From: Chitinophagaceae bacterium
Lineage (GTDB): Bacteria > Bacteroidota > Bacteroidia > Chitinophagales > Chitinophagaceae
DNA: 64,000 bases
Reading direction: 5' to 3'
Assembly (NCBI GenBank): GCA_019638595.1
Contig: JAHBTJ010000020.1
Location: 1-64,000 of the forward strand
A program made the translations under genes and the position numbers. Under the pieces are notes generated by a model that saw only the letters and a program-made list of their open reading frames with translations, ran no database searches and was not told where the DNA came from. This document shows positions 52,666 through 60,940 of the stretch, piece by piece (within the stretch, counting starts at the first letter, position 1; every line of letters starts with the position of its first letter).

Positions 52666-54222
52666 ATGAAAAAGTATATAATATATAGTCTTTTAATCGG
52701 TATCATCTCAGGATACATTTTCACCGGGTGTAAAAAATCAGATTTTGATGACAACTATAATAATCCTGAAAAAACGGTTAACTCTAACATTGAAGGATTG
52801 TTTGCCGGAGTTTTTGATAATGCCAGGGTAATGCCAAGGTACTGGAATCTCTATACTTTTCAGATACCAATGCTGGGCGCATATTCACAAACAATTGGGT
52901 ATAGTAACGGAAGCAAAATATACGAACAGGCAATCAACTATACACAGGACAGATGGAATGATTATTATACAGGCCCCTTGGCAAGGTTGATTGAACTGGA
53001 GAAAAAGTATAAAACATACGAGGACGGAACAGCCAGCAAAGAGGGATACCAGCTTTTTCTTGAAATAGCAAGAATATTTGTCTACGACCAAACTTCTCAA
53101 TTGGTAGATATGTGGGGAGATATCCCTTTTAGTACTGCTGGTCAGTTAAATGCTACCGGCGGAAGCATCATATTAGCAAGTTATGATAGCGATAAAGATG
53201 TATATGCCTTTATAGCTTCTGACTTAAAAAGAATAGCTGATTATTTGTCGGCAGTTTCAGTTGATCCTTTTTATACCAATCAGTTGACAAAAAGCGACTA
53301 TGTTAATGATGGCAGTATTTTAAAATGGAGAAAGTATTGTAATTCCCTTCGTCTTCGCCTGGCCATGCGTACCTCCTTTTTTGATGAAGCAGGATCAAAG
53401 GCGACAGTACAGGAAATTTTAGGTGACCCCTCAAAATATCCCATAGTGGATGATGTTAATGAAACAATACAAATTGCAGCCGAAGGAAGCCTGGAAACAG
53501 GCGATATGGAAAGCGGTTTTGGGATTAACAGCCTTGCTCCCGGTTATATGGTAGAAGACATAATGAACCCATCTAGTGACCCACGCCTGCCTGTTATGTT
53601 TAGTACAAACAAAAGAGGAGAATATCACGGTGTTATTAATACATGGACGAATGCACGCCAAACAGATTCCACAACGGCAGGGTATTATTCACGTTACGAT
53701 TCCGTAACCTTTATAAAAAACAGAAGTTTTCCCGGAATTATTTTAACTTCTTCTGAAGTGAGCTTTATTAAAGCAGAAGCTTATGAAAGATGGGGTGGGG
53801 GAGACGCCAAAGCTGCATATGAACAGGGAATCAGGCAATCTATTGATTATTATTATTATCTGAATCATCTGAACAAGGCATGGGGAACGCATGAAACAGC
53901 TCCTGCGACTTCTGCTATAAATACATTTCTTGCTGACCCTATAATTGCTTATGGTGCCGATAAAGATGAAAACCTTAAAAAAATAGGAATACAAAAATGG
54001 ATTGACTTTGGAATTATGCAATCTAATCATGCATGGGCAGAGTACAGAAGGACAAAGTATCCGGAACTTAATTTCCCTACCGATGCCAGTTCGACACTGT
54101 CTCCCAATCCTCCTGTCAGATTTTTATATCCTTCTACGGAGAGAATATTAAATGCTGAAAATTATGGTGCAGTTTCTTCTAAAGATAATGTTACAACAAA
54201 AGTATTTTGGCAGGTGAACTAA
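52666..54222 (+). CDS. SusD/RagB-family surface glycan-binding lipoprotein 3
   Basis: The 518-aa lipoprotein has signal MKKYIIYSLLIGIISGYIF and lipobox FTGC, then KKSDFDDNYNNPEKT. The helix FVYDQTSQLVDMWGDIPFSTA is the conserved SusD segment, and the C-terminus reads WAEYRRTKYPELNFPTD. It is the partner of SusC3. A strong terminator follows at 54267. Confidence 0.93.
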   Translation: MKKYIIYSLLIGIISGYIFTGCKKSDFDDNYNNPEKTVNSNIEGLFAGVFDNARVMPRYWNLYTFQIPMLGAYSQTIGYSNGSKIYEQAINYTQDRWNDYYTGPLARLIELEKKYKTYEDGTASKEGYQLFLEIARIFVYDQTSQLVDMWGDIPFSTAGQLNATGGSIILASYDSDKDVYAFIASDLKRIADYLSAVSVDPFYTNQLTKSDYVNDGSILKWRKYCNSLRLRLAMRTSFFDEAGSKATVQEILGDPSKYPIVDDVNETIQIAAEGSLETGDMESGFGINSLAPGYMVEDIMNPSSDPRLPVMFSTNKRGEYHGVINTWTNARQTDSTTAGYYSRYDSVTFIKNRSFPGIILTSSEVSFIKAEAYERWGGGDAKAAYEQGIRQSIDYYYYLNHLNKAWGTHETAPATSAINTFLADPIIAYGADKDENLKKIGIQKWIDFGIMQSNHAWAEYRRTKYPELNFPTDASSTLSPNPPVRFLYPSTERILNAENYGAVSSKDNVTTKVFWQVN

Positions 54223-54266
54223 GGTGTAAAAGTCCTTATTTTAAATATTTAAAATAGCAATTATTT

Positions 54267-54298
54267 AGAGGTGGATTAATTCCACCTCTTTATTTTTG
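54267..54298 (+). terminator. Rho-independent terminator after SusCD pair 3
   Basis: A 9-bp perfect stem, AGAGGTGGA (54267-54275) with TCCACCTCT (54281-54289), loop TTAAT, then TTATTTTTG. The tail contains TATTTTTG (54291-54298), an exact TAnnTTTG box 32 nt before the next ATG, so the terminator tail may double as the -7 box of the following gene. Confidence 0.88.
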
Positions 54299-54330
54299 TA
54301 TAGTACACTACTTAAACTATAAATCTCAAT

Positions 54331-55899
54331 ATGTCATTAGCCAGAGCAGGAATAGCGGTAACCTTCTTGACCCAGCTCTGGCTTTTTTTTATGGCTGCTG
54401 ATAGTAATAAAGGGTATCAGCTCCCAGCAAATACTTTATGGATAGATTCAATAATACCCGGCAAACAACTCGCTTTAAAATATTGTACCTCCTGCCATCT
54501 TTTTCCCGAACCCTCACTGCTCGACAAAAAAACATGGGTGAATAAAGTATTGCCCAATATGGGCTGGAGGCTTGGTATAAGAAACAAAGACGAGGACCCT
54601 TATATGGATATAGTTCCGGAGGAAAGAGAACTGCTTCGTAACCTGAATATATATCCGGATAAACCAATGCTGAGTAATGGCGACTGGAAAGAAATTGTTC
54701 AATATTTTGAACGTGAAGCCCCTGACGAGCCATTGCCACAAGTAAAGCAAAATGCTATAATAAACCAGCTCAGTTTATTTTCTCCCAAGCCAATGGTATT
54801 TGATGGTACCCCGCTTCCTAAAACAACTTTATTGAAGTTGAACAATATGTCTGATGAACTGTATGTGGGAGATGCTGAAAATAAGCTCTATATTTTTAAT
54901 AATAAATTCGAATTCAAATCTGCATGGAATGTAGAAAGTGCCCCTGTTGATATTGACTTTCCCCATAATGAACCACCGCGGCTGCTTACGGTGGGAAGTG
55001 TTAGCCCCTCTGATCAAAAGAATGGAAGGCTTGTAACTTTTGATACAACATTTACTATACAGACCCCCCCGGTAAATATTGATCATTTACCAAGGCCTGT
55101 TCAATTTACTTATGCCGATCTTGATATGGATGGAAAACAGGATGCTATTGTTTGCGGCTTTGGAAATAATGCAGGAAAATTAGTATGGTATAGTAATTGC
55201 AAAGTTTCTGCAGAAAATATTTTAAGTAATTTGCCGGGAGCAAGAAAGGTAGAGGTTGGTGATTTTAATAAAGATGGGAGACCTGATATAATAGTATTAA
55301 TGACACAGGCCTGGGAAGGAATTTCGATCTGGTATAATCAGGGCGGGGGAAAATTTGAAGAAAAAAAAATATTGCGTTTTCATCCGGCATTCGGTACATC
55401 GTATTTTGAGCTGGTGGATTTTAACCAGGATGGTTACCCTGATATTTTACTTACTAACGGAGATAATTGGGATTATTCCCGTATCAATAAAAACTACCAT
55501 GGTGTTAGAATTTATTTAAATGATGGCAAATACAATTTTACAGAAAAGTGGTTTTTCCCTTTATATGGCGCTTCTAAAGCAATAGCGAGAGACTTTGATA
55601 ATGACGGAGATCAGGATATAGCAGCTATATCATTTTATAATAACCTTGACAATCCTGCGAATGGATTTGTATACTTTTCCAATGAAGGCAACTTTAATTT
55701 TAAGCCGGCTTCCTTACCTGAAGCTGCTTTAGGTAAATGGCTCACCATGGAAGCAGGAGATTTTGATCACGATGGAGATACCGATATAGTAATTGGCTCT
55801 TATTTTCATAATATAGAAGAAATGGGAAGTCTGGTCGGTTCTGTAGATATCTCATCATTTCCACAGCTACTTGTATTGACAAATAATACTGTAAAATGA
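54331..55899 (+). CDS. c-type haem plus FG-GAP/VCBS beta-propeller protein
   Basis: The 522-aa exported protein has a hydrophobic N-terminal segment (residues 8-22), a cytochrome c haem-binding motif C52-T-S-C55-H56 and a short haem domain (to ~120). About five FG-GAP/VCBS repeats with calcium-binding Asp loops follow: DLDMDGKQD, DFNKDGRPD, DFNQDGYPD, DFDNDGDQD, DFDHDGDTD. The haem suggests electron transfer or redox sensing; the propeller suggests binding to glycan or protein. It follows SusCD3, apparently with its own -7 box. The combination is unusual and the function unknown. Confidence 0.85.
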   Translation: MSLARAGIAVTFLTQLWLFFMAADSNKGYQLPANTLWIDSIIPGKQLALKYCTSCHLFPEPSLLDKKTWVNKVLPNMGWRLGIRNKDEDPYMDIVPEERELLRNLNIYPDKPMLSNGDWKEIVQYFEREAPDEPLPQVKQNAIINQLSLFSPKPMVFDGTPLPKTTLLKLNNMSDELYVGDAENKLYIFNNKFEFKSAWNVESAPVDIDFPHNEPPRLLTVGSVSPSDQKNGRLVTFDTTFTIQTPPVNIDHLPRPVQFTYADLDMDGKQDAIVCGFGNNAGKLVWYSNCKVSAENILSNLPGARKVEVGDFNKDGRPDIIVLMTQAWEGISIWYNQGGGKFEEKKILRFHPAFGTSYFELVDFNQDGYPDILLTNGDNWDYSRINKNYHGVRIYLNDGKYNFTEKWFFPLYGASKAIARDFDNDGDQDIAAISFYNNLDNPANGFVYFSNEGNFNFKPASLPEAALGKWLTMEAGDFDHDGDTDIVIGSYFHNIEEMGSLVGSVDISSFPQLLVLTNNTVK

Positions 55900-55935
55900 T
55901 GAAACATTTCCCAAAACATTCCGTATCTTTTCCGC

Positions 55936-58026
55936 ATGTTGCTAACTGTTGCGCCTATATGGAAGGAAGCGCCTTTCCTGCGTGTACTTCCCGCTTTTGT
56001 TGCAGGTATCCTGCTGCAATGGCACTGTGTTTTTAATATCAACGCTCTCCTGGCGCTTTTTTCACTTTTTTTAATAACCCTTACCGCTTCGTTTTTCTTA
56101 AAAGGATATTTTCTATACAAATATAAATGGGTATTGGGCTTGCTTATCATGCTGCTGGCAATGAGCCTCGGTATGATCATCACTCATTATAAGAATATTA
56201 AAAACCAACGGGAATGGCTGGGTACTGTATATACCCCGGGGGCAACCGTTATTGCTTCGCTGAGGGAGTCGTTAACGGAAAAGAATAAATCGTACAAGGC
56301 TATTGCCGATATATACGCCGTTGTTGACGGGGATGACAGCATACGAGTGGCTAAAGGAAGCATTATTATTTATTTCAGTAAAGACAGCTCCGTTTTTAAA
56401 CGTGTAAAATTTGGTACTTCTGTTTTGTTTAAAAAAGCGCCGCAGGCTGTTAAGAATAGCGGCAACCCCGGCGCTTTTGATTATAGTCGTTACACCCTGT
56501 TCCAGGGCATTACACACCAGGTATATTTAACGCCGGATGATTTTTCGGTAGCGGATATTGATCTGCAGCCACGCTATATGCACTGGCTGGAAAGCAGCAG
56601 GCTTATTATACTGGATATACTTAAAAAATATATTCCCGGCAGCAGGGAGGTGGGCGTGGCAGAAGCATTGCTGATCGGCTATCGCAACGATCTTGACCGC
56701 GATCTTGTTCAGCAATATTCCAACACAGGAGTTATTCATGTCATCGCTATTTCCGGCATGCACCTGGCTATGATATACGGGCTGCTGATCGTGCTTTTGC
56801 GCCCCTTGCAAAAAAACAATCAAACAAAAATGCTCAGGGGGCTGATCATTCTTTCGGTATTGTGGAGCTTTTCTTTACTGGCTGGCGCGGGAGCTTCCAT
56901 TTTGCGAAGCGTGGTAATGTTTTCCTTTATTGTGATCGGGGAAAGTATGGCGCGCCGCGTATCTGTTTATCATACGCTTGCCGCTTCCGCGTTTTTCCTG
57001 CTGTGCTGGGATCCTTTTTTACTATGGGATGTAGGTTTTCAGCTTTCGTACGCAGCGGTGCTTAGCATTGTTATCTTTCTCCGGCCCATAACCAACTGGC
57101 TTTATTTTCGTAATAAGATCATGGATCATATATGGAAGCTGCTGTCGGTAACCATGGCGGCGCAAATTCTCACTACCCCGCTGAGCATCTATCATTTTCA
57201 CCAGGCCCCGAATCTTTTTTTGCTGAGCAACCTGGTAGTGGTGCCTTTGTCGGGTATTATATTATATGGTGAAATACTGCTTTGCATATTGTCCGGACTT
57301 CCTTTGGTGGCGGGCATATTAGGAAGTGCGCTCTCTTTTCTTTTGTGGTGCATGAATGGTTTTACTGCCTGGATAAACGATTTGCCCTATGCGGTAAGCT
57401 CCGGTATTGCTGTATCTGTTATACAGGTGATATTGCTATACGCTTTTATTGCAGGCGTTGCCGTATGGTTAATGTTCAGGCGCCCCGGTGCGGTATGGAT
57501 GGCTTTGCCGTGCTTGTTATTGTTTGGGGCGATACGCGTTGCGGACGTATACTATAAAACCCGTCATACCCGGATGGTAGTATACAATGTGCCCGGGTAT
57601 ACGGCTATAGATGTTTTTACTGGCGGGTATTACTTTTATATGGGAGATGATACGGTGAATGCGGATGGTTTTATGAAAAGCTTTCATCTTACTCCCGCAA
57701 GGCTTATGAATGGCGCCGTTAAAGAAGGGCAGGGGATATACCGGCATGCGGCTCTTCCTTTTATATGGCTGGATCATAAAAAAATACTGCTGGCAGACAG
57801 TGTTGTCCCTCTGCCCGGCGACCCCTCGCCAAACCTGGATGTTATCGTTCTGTCGGGGACGGTAACATCTTCTATAAGCCGTTTCCGGCAGCAGTTTCGT
57901 TGTTCTACCTATGTTTTTGACGCTTCCTGCCCGGCGTGGAAAATCAACAAATGGAAAAATGAATGCGATAGTTTACTTTTGCGGCGCCATTCCGTTGCGG
58001 AAGACGGCGCTTTTATACTTGATTAA
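55936..58026 (+). CDS. comEC: ComEC/Rec2-family DNA uptake channel
   Basis: The 696-aa multi-pass membrane protein has the competence domain signature VIHVIAISGMHLAMIYGLL and RSVVMFSFIVIGESMARRV, then DVGFQLSYAAVLSIV. The N-terminal 250 residues correspond to the DUF4131/OB-like domain. The C-terminus lacks a recognisable metallo-beta-lactamase HxHxDH motif, as in the short ComEC proteins of Bacteroidota. It moves single-stranded DNA through the inner membrane during natural transformation. It follows the haem/FG-GAP gene by 36 nt and may share transcription. Confidence 0.9.
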   Translation: MLLTVAPIWKEAPFLRVLPAFVAGILLQWHCVFNINALLALFSLFLITLTASFFLKGYFLYKYKWVLGLLIMLLAMSLGMIITHYKNIKNQREWLGTVYTPGATVIASLRESLTEKNKSYKAIADIYAVVDGDDSIRVAKGSIIIYFSKDSSVFKRVKFGTSVLFKKAPQAVKNSGNPGAFDYSRYTLFQGITHQVYLTPDDFSVADIDLQPRYMHWLESSRLIILDILKKYIPGSREVGVAEALLIGYRNDLDRDLVQQYSNTGVIHVIAISGMHLAMIYGLLIVLLRPLQKNNQTKMLRGLIILSVLWSFSLLAGAGASILRSVVMFSFIVIGESMARRVSVYHTLAASAFFLLCWDPFLLWDVGFQLSYAAVLSIVIFLRPITNWLYFRNKIMDHIWKLLSVTMAAQILTTPLSIYHFHQAPNLFLLSNLVVVPLSGIILYGEILLCILSGLPLVAGILGSALSFLLWCMNGFTAWINDLPYAVSSGIAVSVIQVILLYAFIAGVAVWLMFRRPGAVWMALPCLLLFGAIRVADVYYKTRHTRMVVYNVPGYTAIDVFTGGYYFYMGDDTVNADGFMKSFHLTPARLMNGAVKEGQGIYRHAALPFIWLDHKKILLADSVVPLPGDPSPNLDVIVLSGTVTSSISRFRQQFRCSTYVFDASCPAWKINKWKNECDSLLLRRHSVAEDGAFILD

Positions 58027-58071
58027 TCAACTCAACTCCTGCTCAACAGGTTGTACAGCAATATATAGTAT

Positions 58072-59625
58072 ATGCAAAAGAAGATCAGCTCTGCACTCAT
58101 TTCCGTTTTTTATAAAGACGGACTGGAACCCATTGTAAAAGAATTACACCACCTGGGTATCACTATTTATTCAACGGGCGGCACTCAAAAATTTATTGAA
58201 GACCTGGATATTCCCTGTGTGCCCGTGGAAAGCCTTACAAGTTATCCTTCCATTTTAGGCGGGCGCGTAAAAACGCTGCATCCCGCTGTTTTTGGTGGAA
58301 TACTGGGCAGAAGGGATGTGCCGCAGGATATATCGGAAATGAAGGAATACCATATACCGGTGATAGACCTGGTAATTGTGGATCTTTATCCTTTTGAAGA
58401 AACGTTGGCGCAGGCTACTTCTTCTTCGTTTGCCGGCAATGCTGAAGAAGCGGAGAAAATGATCATCGAAAAAATTGATATAGGCGGACCTTCCATGATC
58501 CGCGCGGCAGCCAAGAATCATAAGGATCTTTTAGTGGTAGCGGCAAAGAGCGATTATGCATCCCTGTTGCAATTGCTGGTAGATCAAAAGGGAGAAACCA
58601 CCCTGCAGCAGCGCCGTGCATTTGCAGCTAAAGCCTTTGAAATTGTAATGCACTACGATATTGCTATCAGTAACTATTTCAACCCGGAAGCTGTGTCGCC
58701 GCTGGCTTTGCCGGCTACTAAACAGGTATTGCGTTATGGCGAAAACCCTCATCAGCAGGGTGTGTTTTATGGTGACCTTGATAAGGTATTTGATAAGCTG
58801 CACGGGAAAGAGCTTTCTTATAATAACCTGGTAGATGTTGACGCCGCGGTGCAGTTGATACAGGAGTTTTCAGGATCTGGTGATTCCTCTAAGGTGTTTG
58901 CTATCATCAAACATACCAATGTATGTGGCATTGCATCCCGCTCCACGCTGAAAGAAGCCTGGGATGCCGCCCTGGCAGGCGATCCGGAAAGCGCTTTTGG
59001 CGGCGTGCTGGTTTGTAACGGTACGGTTGATAAAGCTACTGCCGAAGCCATCAACGAAATATTTTTTGAAGTACTGATAGCCGACGGGTACCAGGCAGAC
59101 GCGTTGGCCATATTGCAAACAAAAAAGAACAGGATATTGCTGACTTTAAAAGCGGCGCCGGAAACTCATACACAATCCAAATCGGTGTTAAACGGTGTGC
59201 TTACGCAGGAAAACGATAAGGGCAATTATGCTGAATGGAAAGAAGCGGGCGGACGTGAAGCGACCGCTGCAGAAAAAGAAGATCTTTCTTTCGCCAACAT
59301 TGTATGCAAGCATCTTAAGTCGAATGCCATTGCGCTGGTAAAAAATAAGCAGCTCATTGGTAAAGGATGCGGGCAAACCAGCCGTATAGACTCGCTGCGC
59401 CAGTCGGTGGAAAAAGCGAAACAATTTAATTTCGAACTGAACGGAGCCGTAATGGCTTCAGATGCTTTTTTCCCCTTTGATGATTGTGTAAAGCTTGGCC
59501 ATGCTGCCGGTATCACGGCATTTATACAACCGGGTGGTTCCATCCGCGATAAAGATTCCATTGCGTATTGCGAACAGAATAAGCTTGCTATGGTGATAAC
59601 AGGTTTGAGGCACTTTAAGCACTAA
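58072..59625 (+). CDS. purH: Bifunctional AICAR transformylase/IMP cyclohydrolase
   Basis: The 517-aa enzyme does the last two steps of purine synthesis. The N-terminal cyclohydrolase part has STGGTQKFI and GGRVKTLHPAVFGGIL; the C-terminal transformylase part has RYGENPHQQ, KHTNVCGIA, SDAFFPFDD, FIQPGGSIRDKD and ITGLRHFKH. Length is normal. It is 45 nt after comEC and unlinked to purL in this window. Confidence 0.97.
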   Translation: MQKKISSALISVFYKDGLEPIVKELHHLGITIYSTGGTQKFIEDLDIPCVPVESLTSYPSILGGRVKTLHPAVFGGILGRRDVPQDISEMKEYHIPVIDLVIVDLYPFEETLAQATSSSFAGNAEEAEKMIIEKIDIGGPSMIRAAAKNHKDLLVVAAKSDYASLLQLLVDQKGETTLQQRRAFAAKAFEIVMHYDIAISNYFNPEAVSPLALPATKQVLRYGENPHQQGVFYGDLDKVFDKLHGKELSYNNLVDVDAAVQLIQEFSGSGDSSKVFAIIKHTNVCGIASRSTLKEAWDAALAGDPESAFGGVLVCNGTVDKATAEAINEIFFEVLIADGYQADALAILQTKKNRILLTLKAAPETHTQSKSVLNGVLTQENDKGNYAEWKEAGGREATAAEKEDLSFANIVCKHLKSNAIALVKNKQLIGKGCGQTSRIDSLRQSVEKAKQFNFELNGAVMASDAFFPFDDCVKLGHAAGITAFIQPGGSIRDKDSIAYCEQNKLAMVITGLRHFKH

Positions 59626-59627
59626 AG

Positions 59628-59800
59628 AGTTTATGGTTTGGGGTTTGAAAATTTGAAATTTGATATTAGATATTTGATCGCGTAACAAAACACTGTTAGC
59701 TGTATAGAGTATAGGGTATAAGGTATAGGGCATAAACCTGAAACTTGCAACCTGTAACCTGCAATAGCCATCAAAGCTCAAATTTCAAATGCTGTTATTT
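59628..59800. repeat. Heptad island upstream of the EamA gene
   Basis: Words GTTTATG, GTTTGGG, GTTTGAA, AATTTGA, AATTTGA ... TATAGGG, TATAAGG, TATAGGG, CATAAAC ... TTGCAAC, CTGTAAC, CTGCAAT, AGCCATC, AAAGCTC, AAATTTC. The segment AAACTTGCAACCTGTAACCT through AGCCATCAAA is nearly repeated downstream of the EamA gene (from 60833). Confidence 0.78.
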
Positions 59801-59804
59801 TTTC

Positions 59805-60773
59805 ATGAAAAATTACATCTACGATATTTACGACAGGGTGAGAACTGTCATCGAGCCTGTTTACCTGCGTAACCAGAGCAACAGAACCAAAGCGGTGCTG
59901 GCAGTAGGTGTGGTTTGTTTTTTCTGGGGAACAACCTGGCTGGCTTCGAAAAAGGGAGTAAGGTATATGCCCGCCCTTCAATTGGCCGGTTTACGGCAGA
60001 TACTGGCCGGCGCCTTATTCCTTATATTCTTTTTTGTACGTGGCGCCCGCATGCCTTCGAGGGAACAATTTGTACAGTTTTTCTGGATGGGCATGCTGCT
60101 GATCGTGGTCAACAACGGATTCAGCACATGGTCTATGAAATACATTCCCAGCGGGCTGGGTGCGGTAATAGGAGCGGCCTCTCCTTTATGGATAGCCCTG
60201 CTGAGCACTTTTGTATTTAAAGAAACCAGGTTGAATGCTATTACAGTGACAGGACTGTTGCTGGGTTGTGCGGGCATCCTTATTATATTCTCCGAATACC
60301 TGCACGATCTGTTTAATTCCAGCTTTTCGGTAGGTATACTAATGAACGTAGTGGCATCTGTTGCATGGGCATTCGGTACTATTTATACTGTAAAACATGC
60401 AAAGCACGTTGATCCCTATTTCAGCATAGGCTGGCAAATGTTTATGGGCGGGATCATTTTACTGGGAGTATCCCGTTTCACGGGTCAGTATATACCTCTT
60501 ACCCATTCACCGGCCGATGCCTGGCTTGCCATTCTATACCTGGTAATAGTGGGCTCTGTTATTACTTATTCCGCGTTTATCTATGCGCTTAAAAGACTAC
60601 CGGCAGCGCAGGTTTCCGTGCATGCCTATATCAATCCGATAGTGGCTGTAATGGTAGGGGCATTACTGAACAACGAAAAGCTTAGTATCATCATAGCCGC
60701 CGGCACTTTGGTTACGCTTATCGGTATTTATCTTGTAAATACAGGGTTTAAAAAAGGAAGAATCGTTCGCTGA
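59805..60773 (+). CDS. EamA/DMT-superfamily transporter
   Basis: The 322-aa membrane protein has about 10 helices in two EamA halves: AVLAVGVVCFFWGTTWLASKKGVRY near the start and VASVAWAFGTIYTVKH in the second half, ending with NPIVAVMVGALLNNEKLS and TLVTLIGIYLVNTGFKKG. Members export metabolites such as amino acids; the substrate is unknown. ATG 59805 (MKNYIYDIYDR) is chosen; the 20 residues upstream in frame are Cys/Ser-rich noise from repeats. The gene is bracketed by heptad islands with shared words. Confidence 0.88.
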   Translation: MKNYIYDIYDRVRTVIEPVYLRNQSNRTKAVLAVGVVCFFWGTTWLASKKGVRYMPALQLAGLRQILAGALFLIFFFVRGARMPSREQFVQFFWMGMLLIVVNNGFSTWSMKYIPSGLGAVIGAASPLWIALLSTFVFKETRLNAITVTGLLLGCAGILIIFSEYLHDLFNSSFSVGILMNVVASVAWAFGTIYTVKHAKHVDPYFSIGWQMFMGGIILLGVSRFTGQYIPLTHSPADAWLAILYLVIVGSVITYSAFIYALKRLPAAQVSVHAYINPIVAVMVGALLNNEKLSIIIAAGTLVTLIGIYLVNTGFKKGRIVR

Positions 60774-60774
60774 A

Positions 60775-60940
60775 TTCAGCTATGAGCTATGAGCCGTCAG
60801 TCTATTGGCTATGAGCAGTGAGCTATGTACCACAAACTTGCAACTTGTAACCTGCAACAGCCATCAAATCTCAAATCTCAAATCTCAAATTTCAAATAGC
60901 CTGTAGCCTGTAGCCTGTAGCCTGTAACCTGCTCCCTGTC
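60775..60940. repeat. Heptad island downstream of the EamA gene
   Basis: Words AGCTATG, AGCTATG, AGCCGTC ... TTGCAAC, TTGTAAC, CTGCAAC, AGCCATC, AAATCTC, AAATCTC, AAATCTC, AAATTTC, AAATAGC, then four CTGTAGC-type words (CCTGTAGCCTGTAGCCTGTA). It fills the gap to the stop of the deacetylase gene at 60939. Confidence 0.82.
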
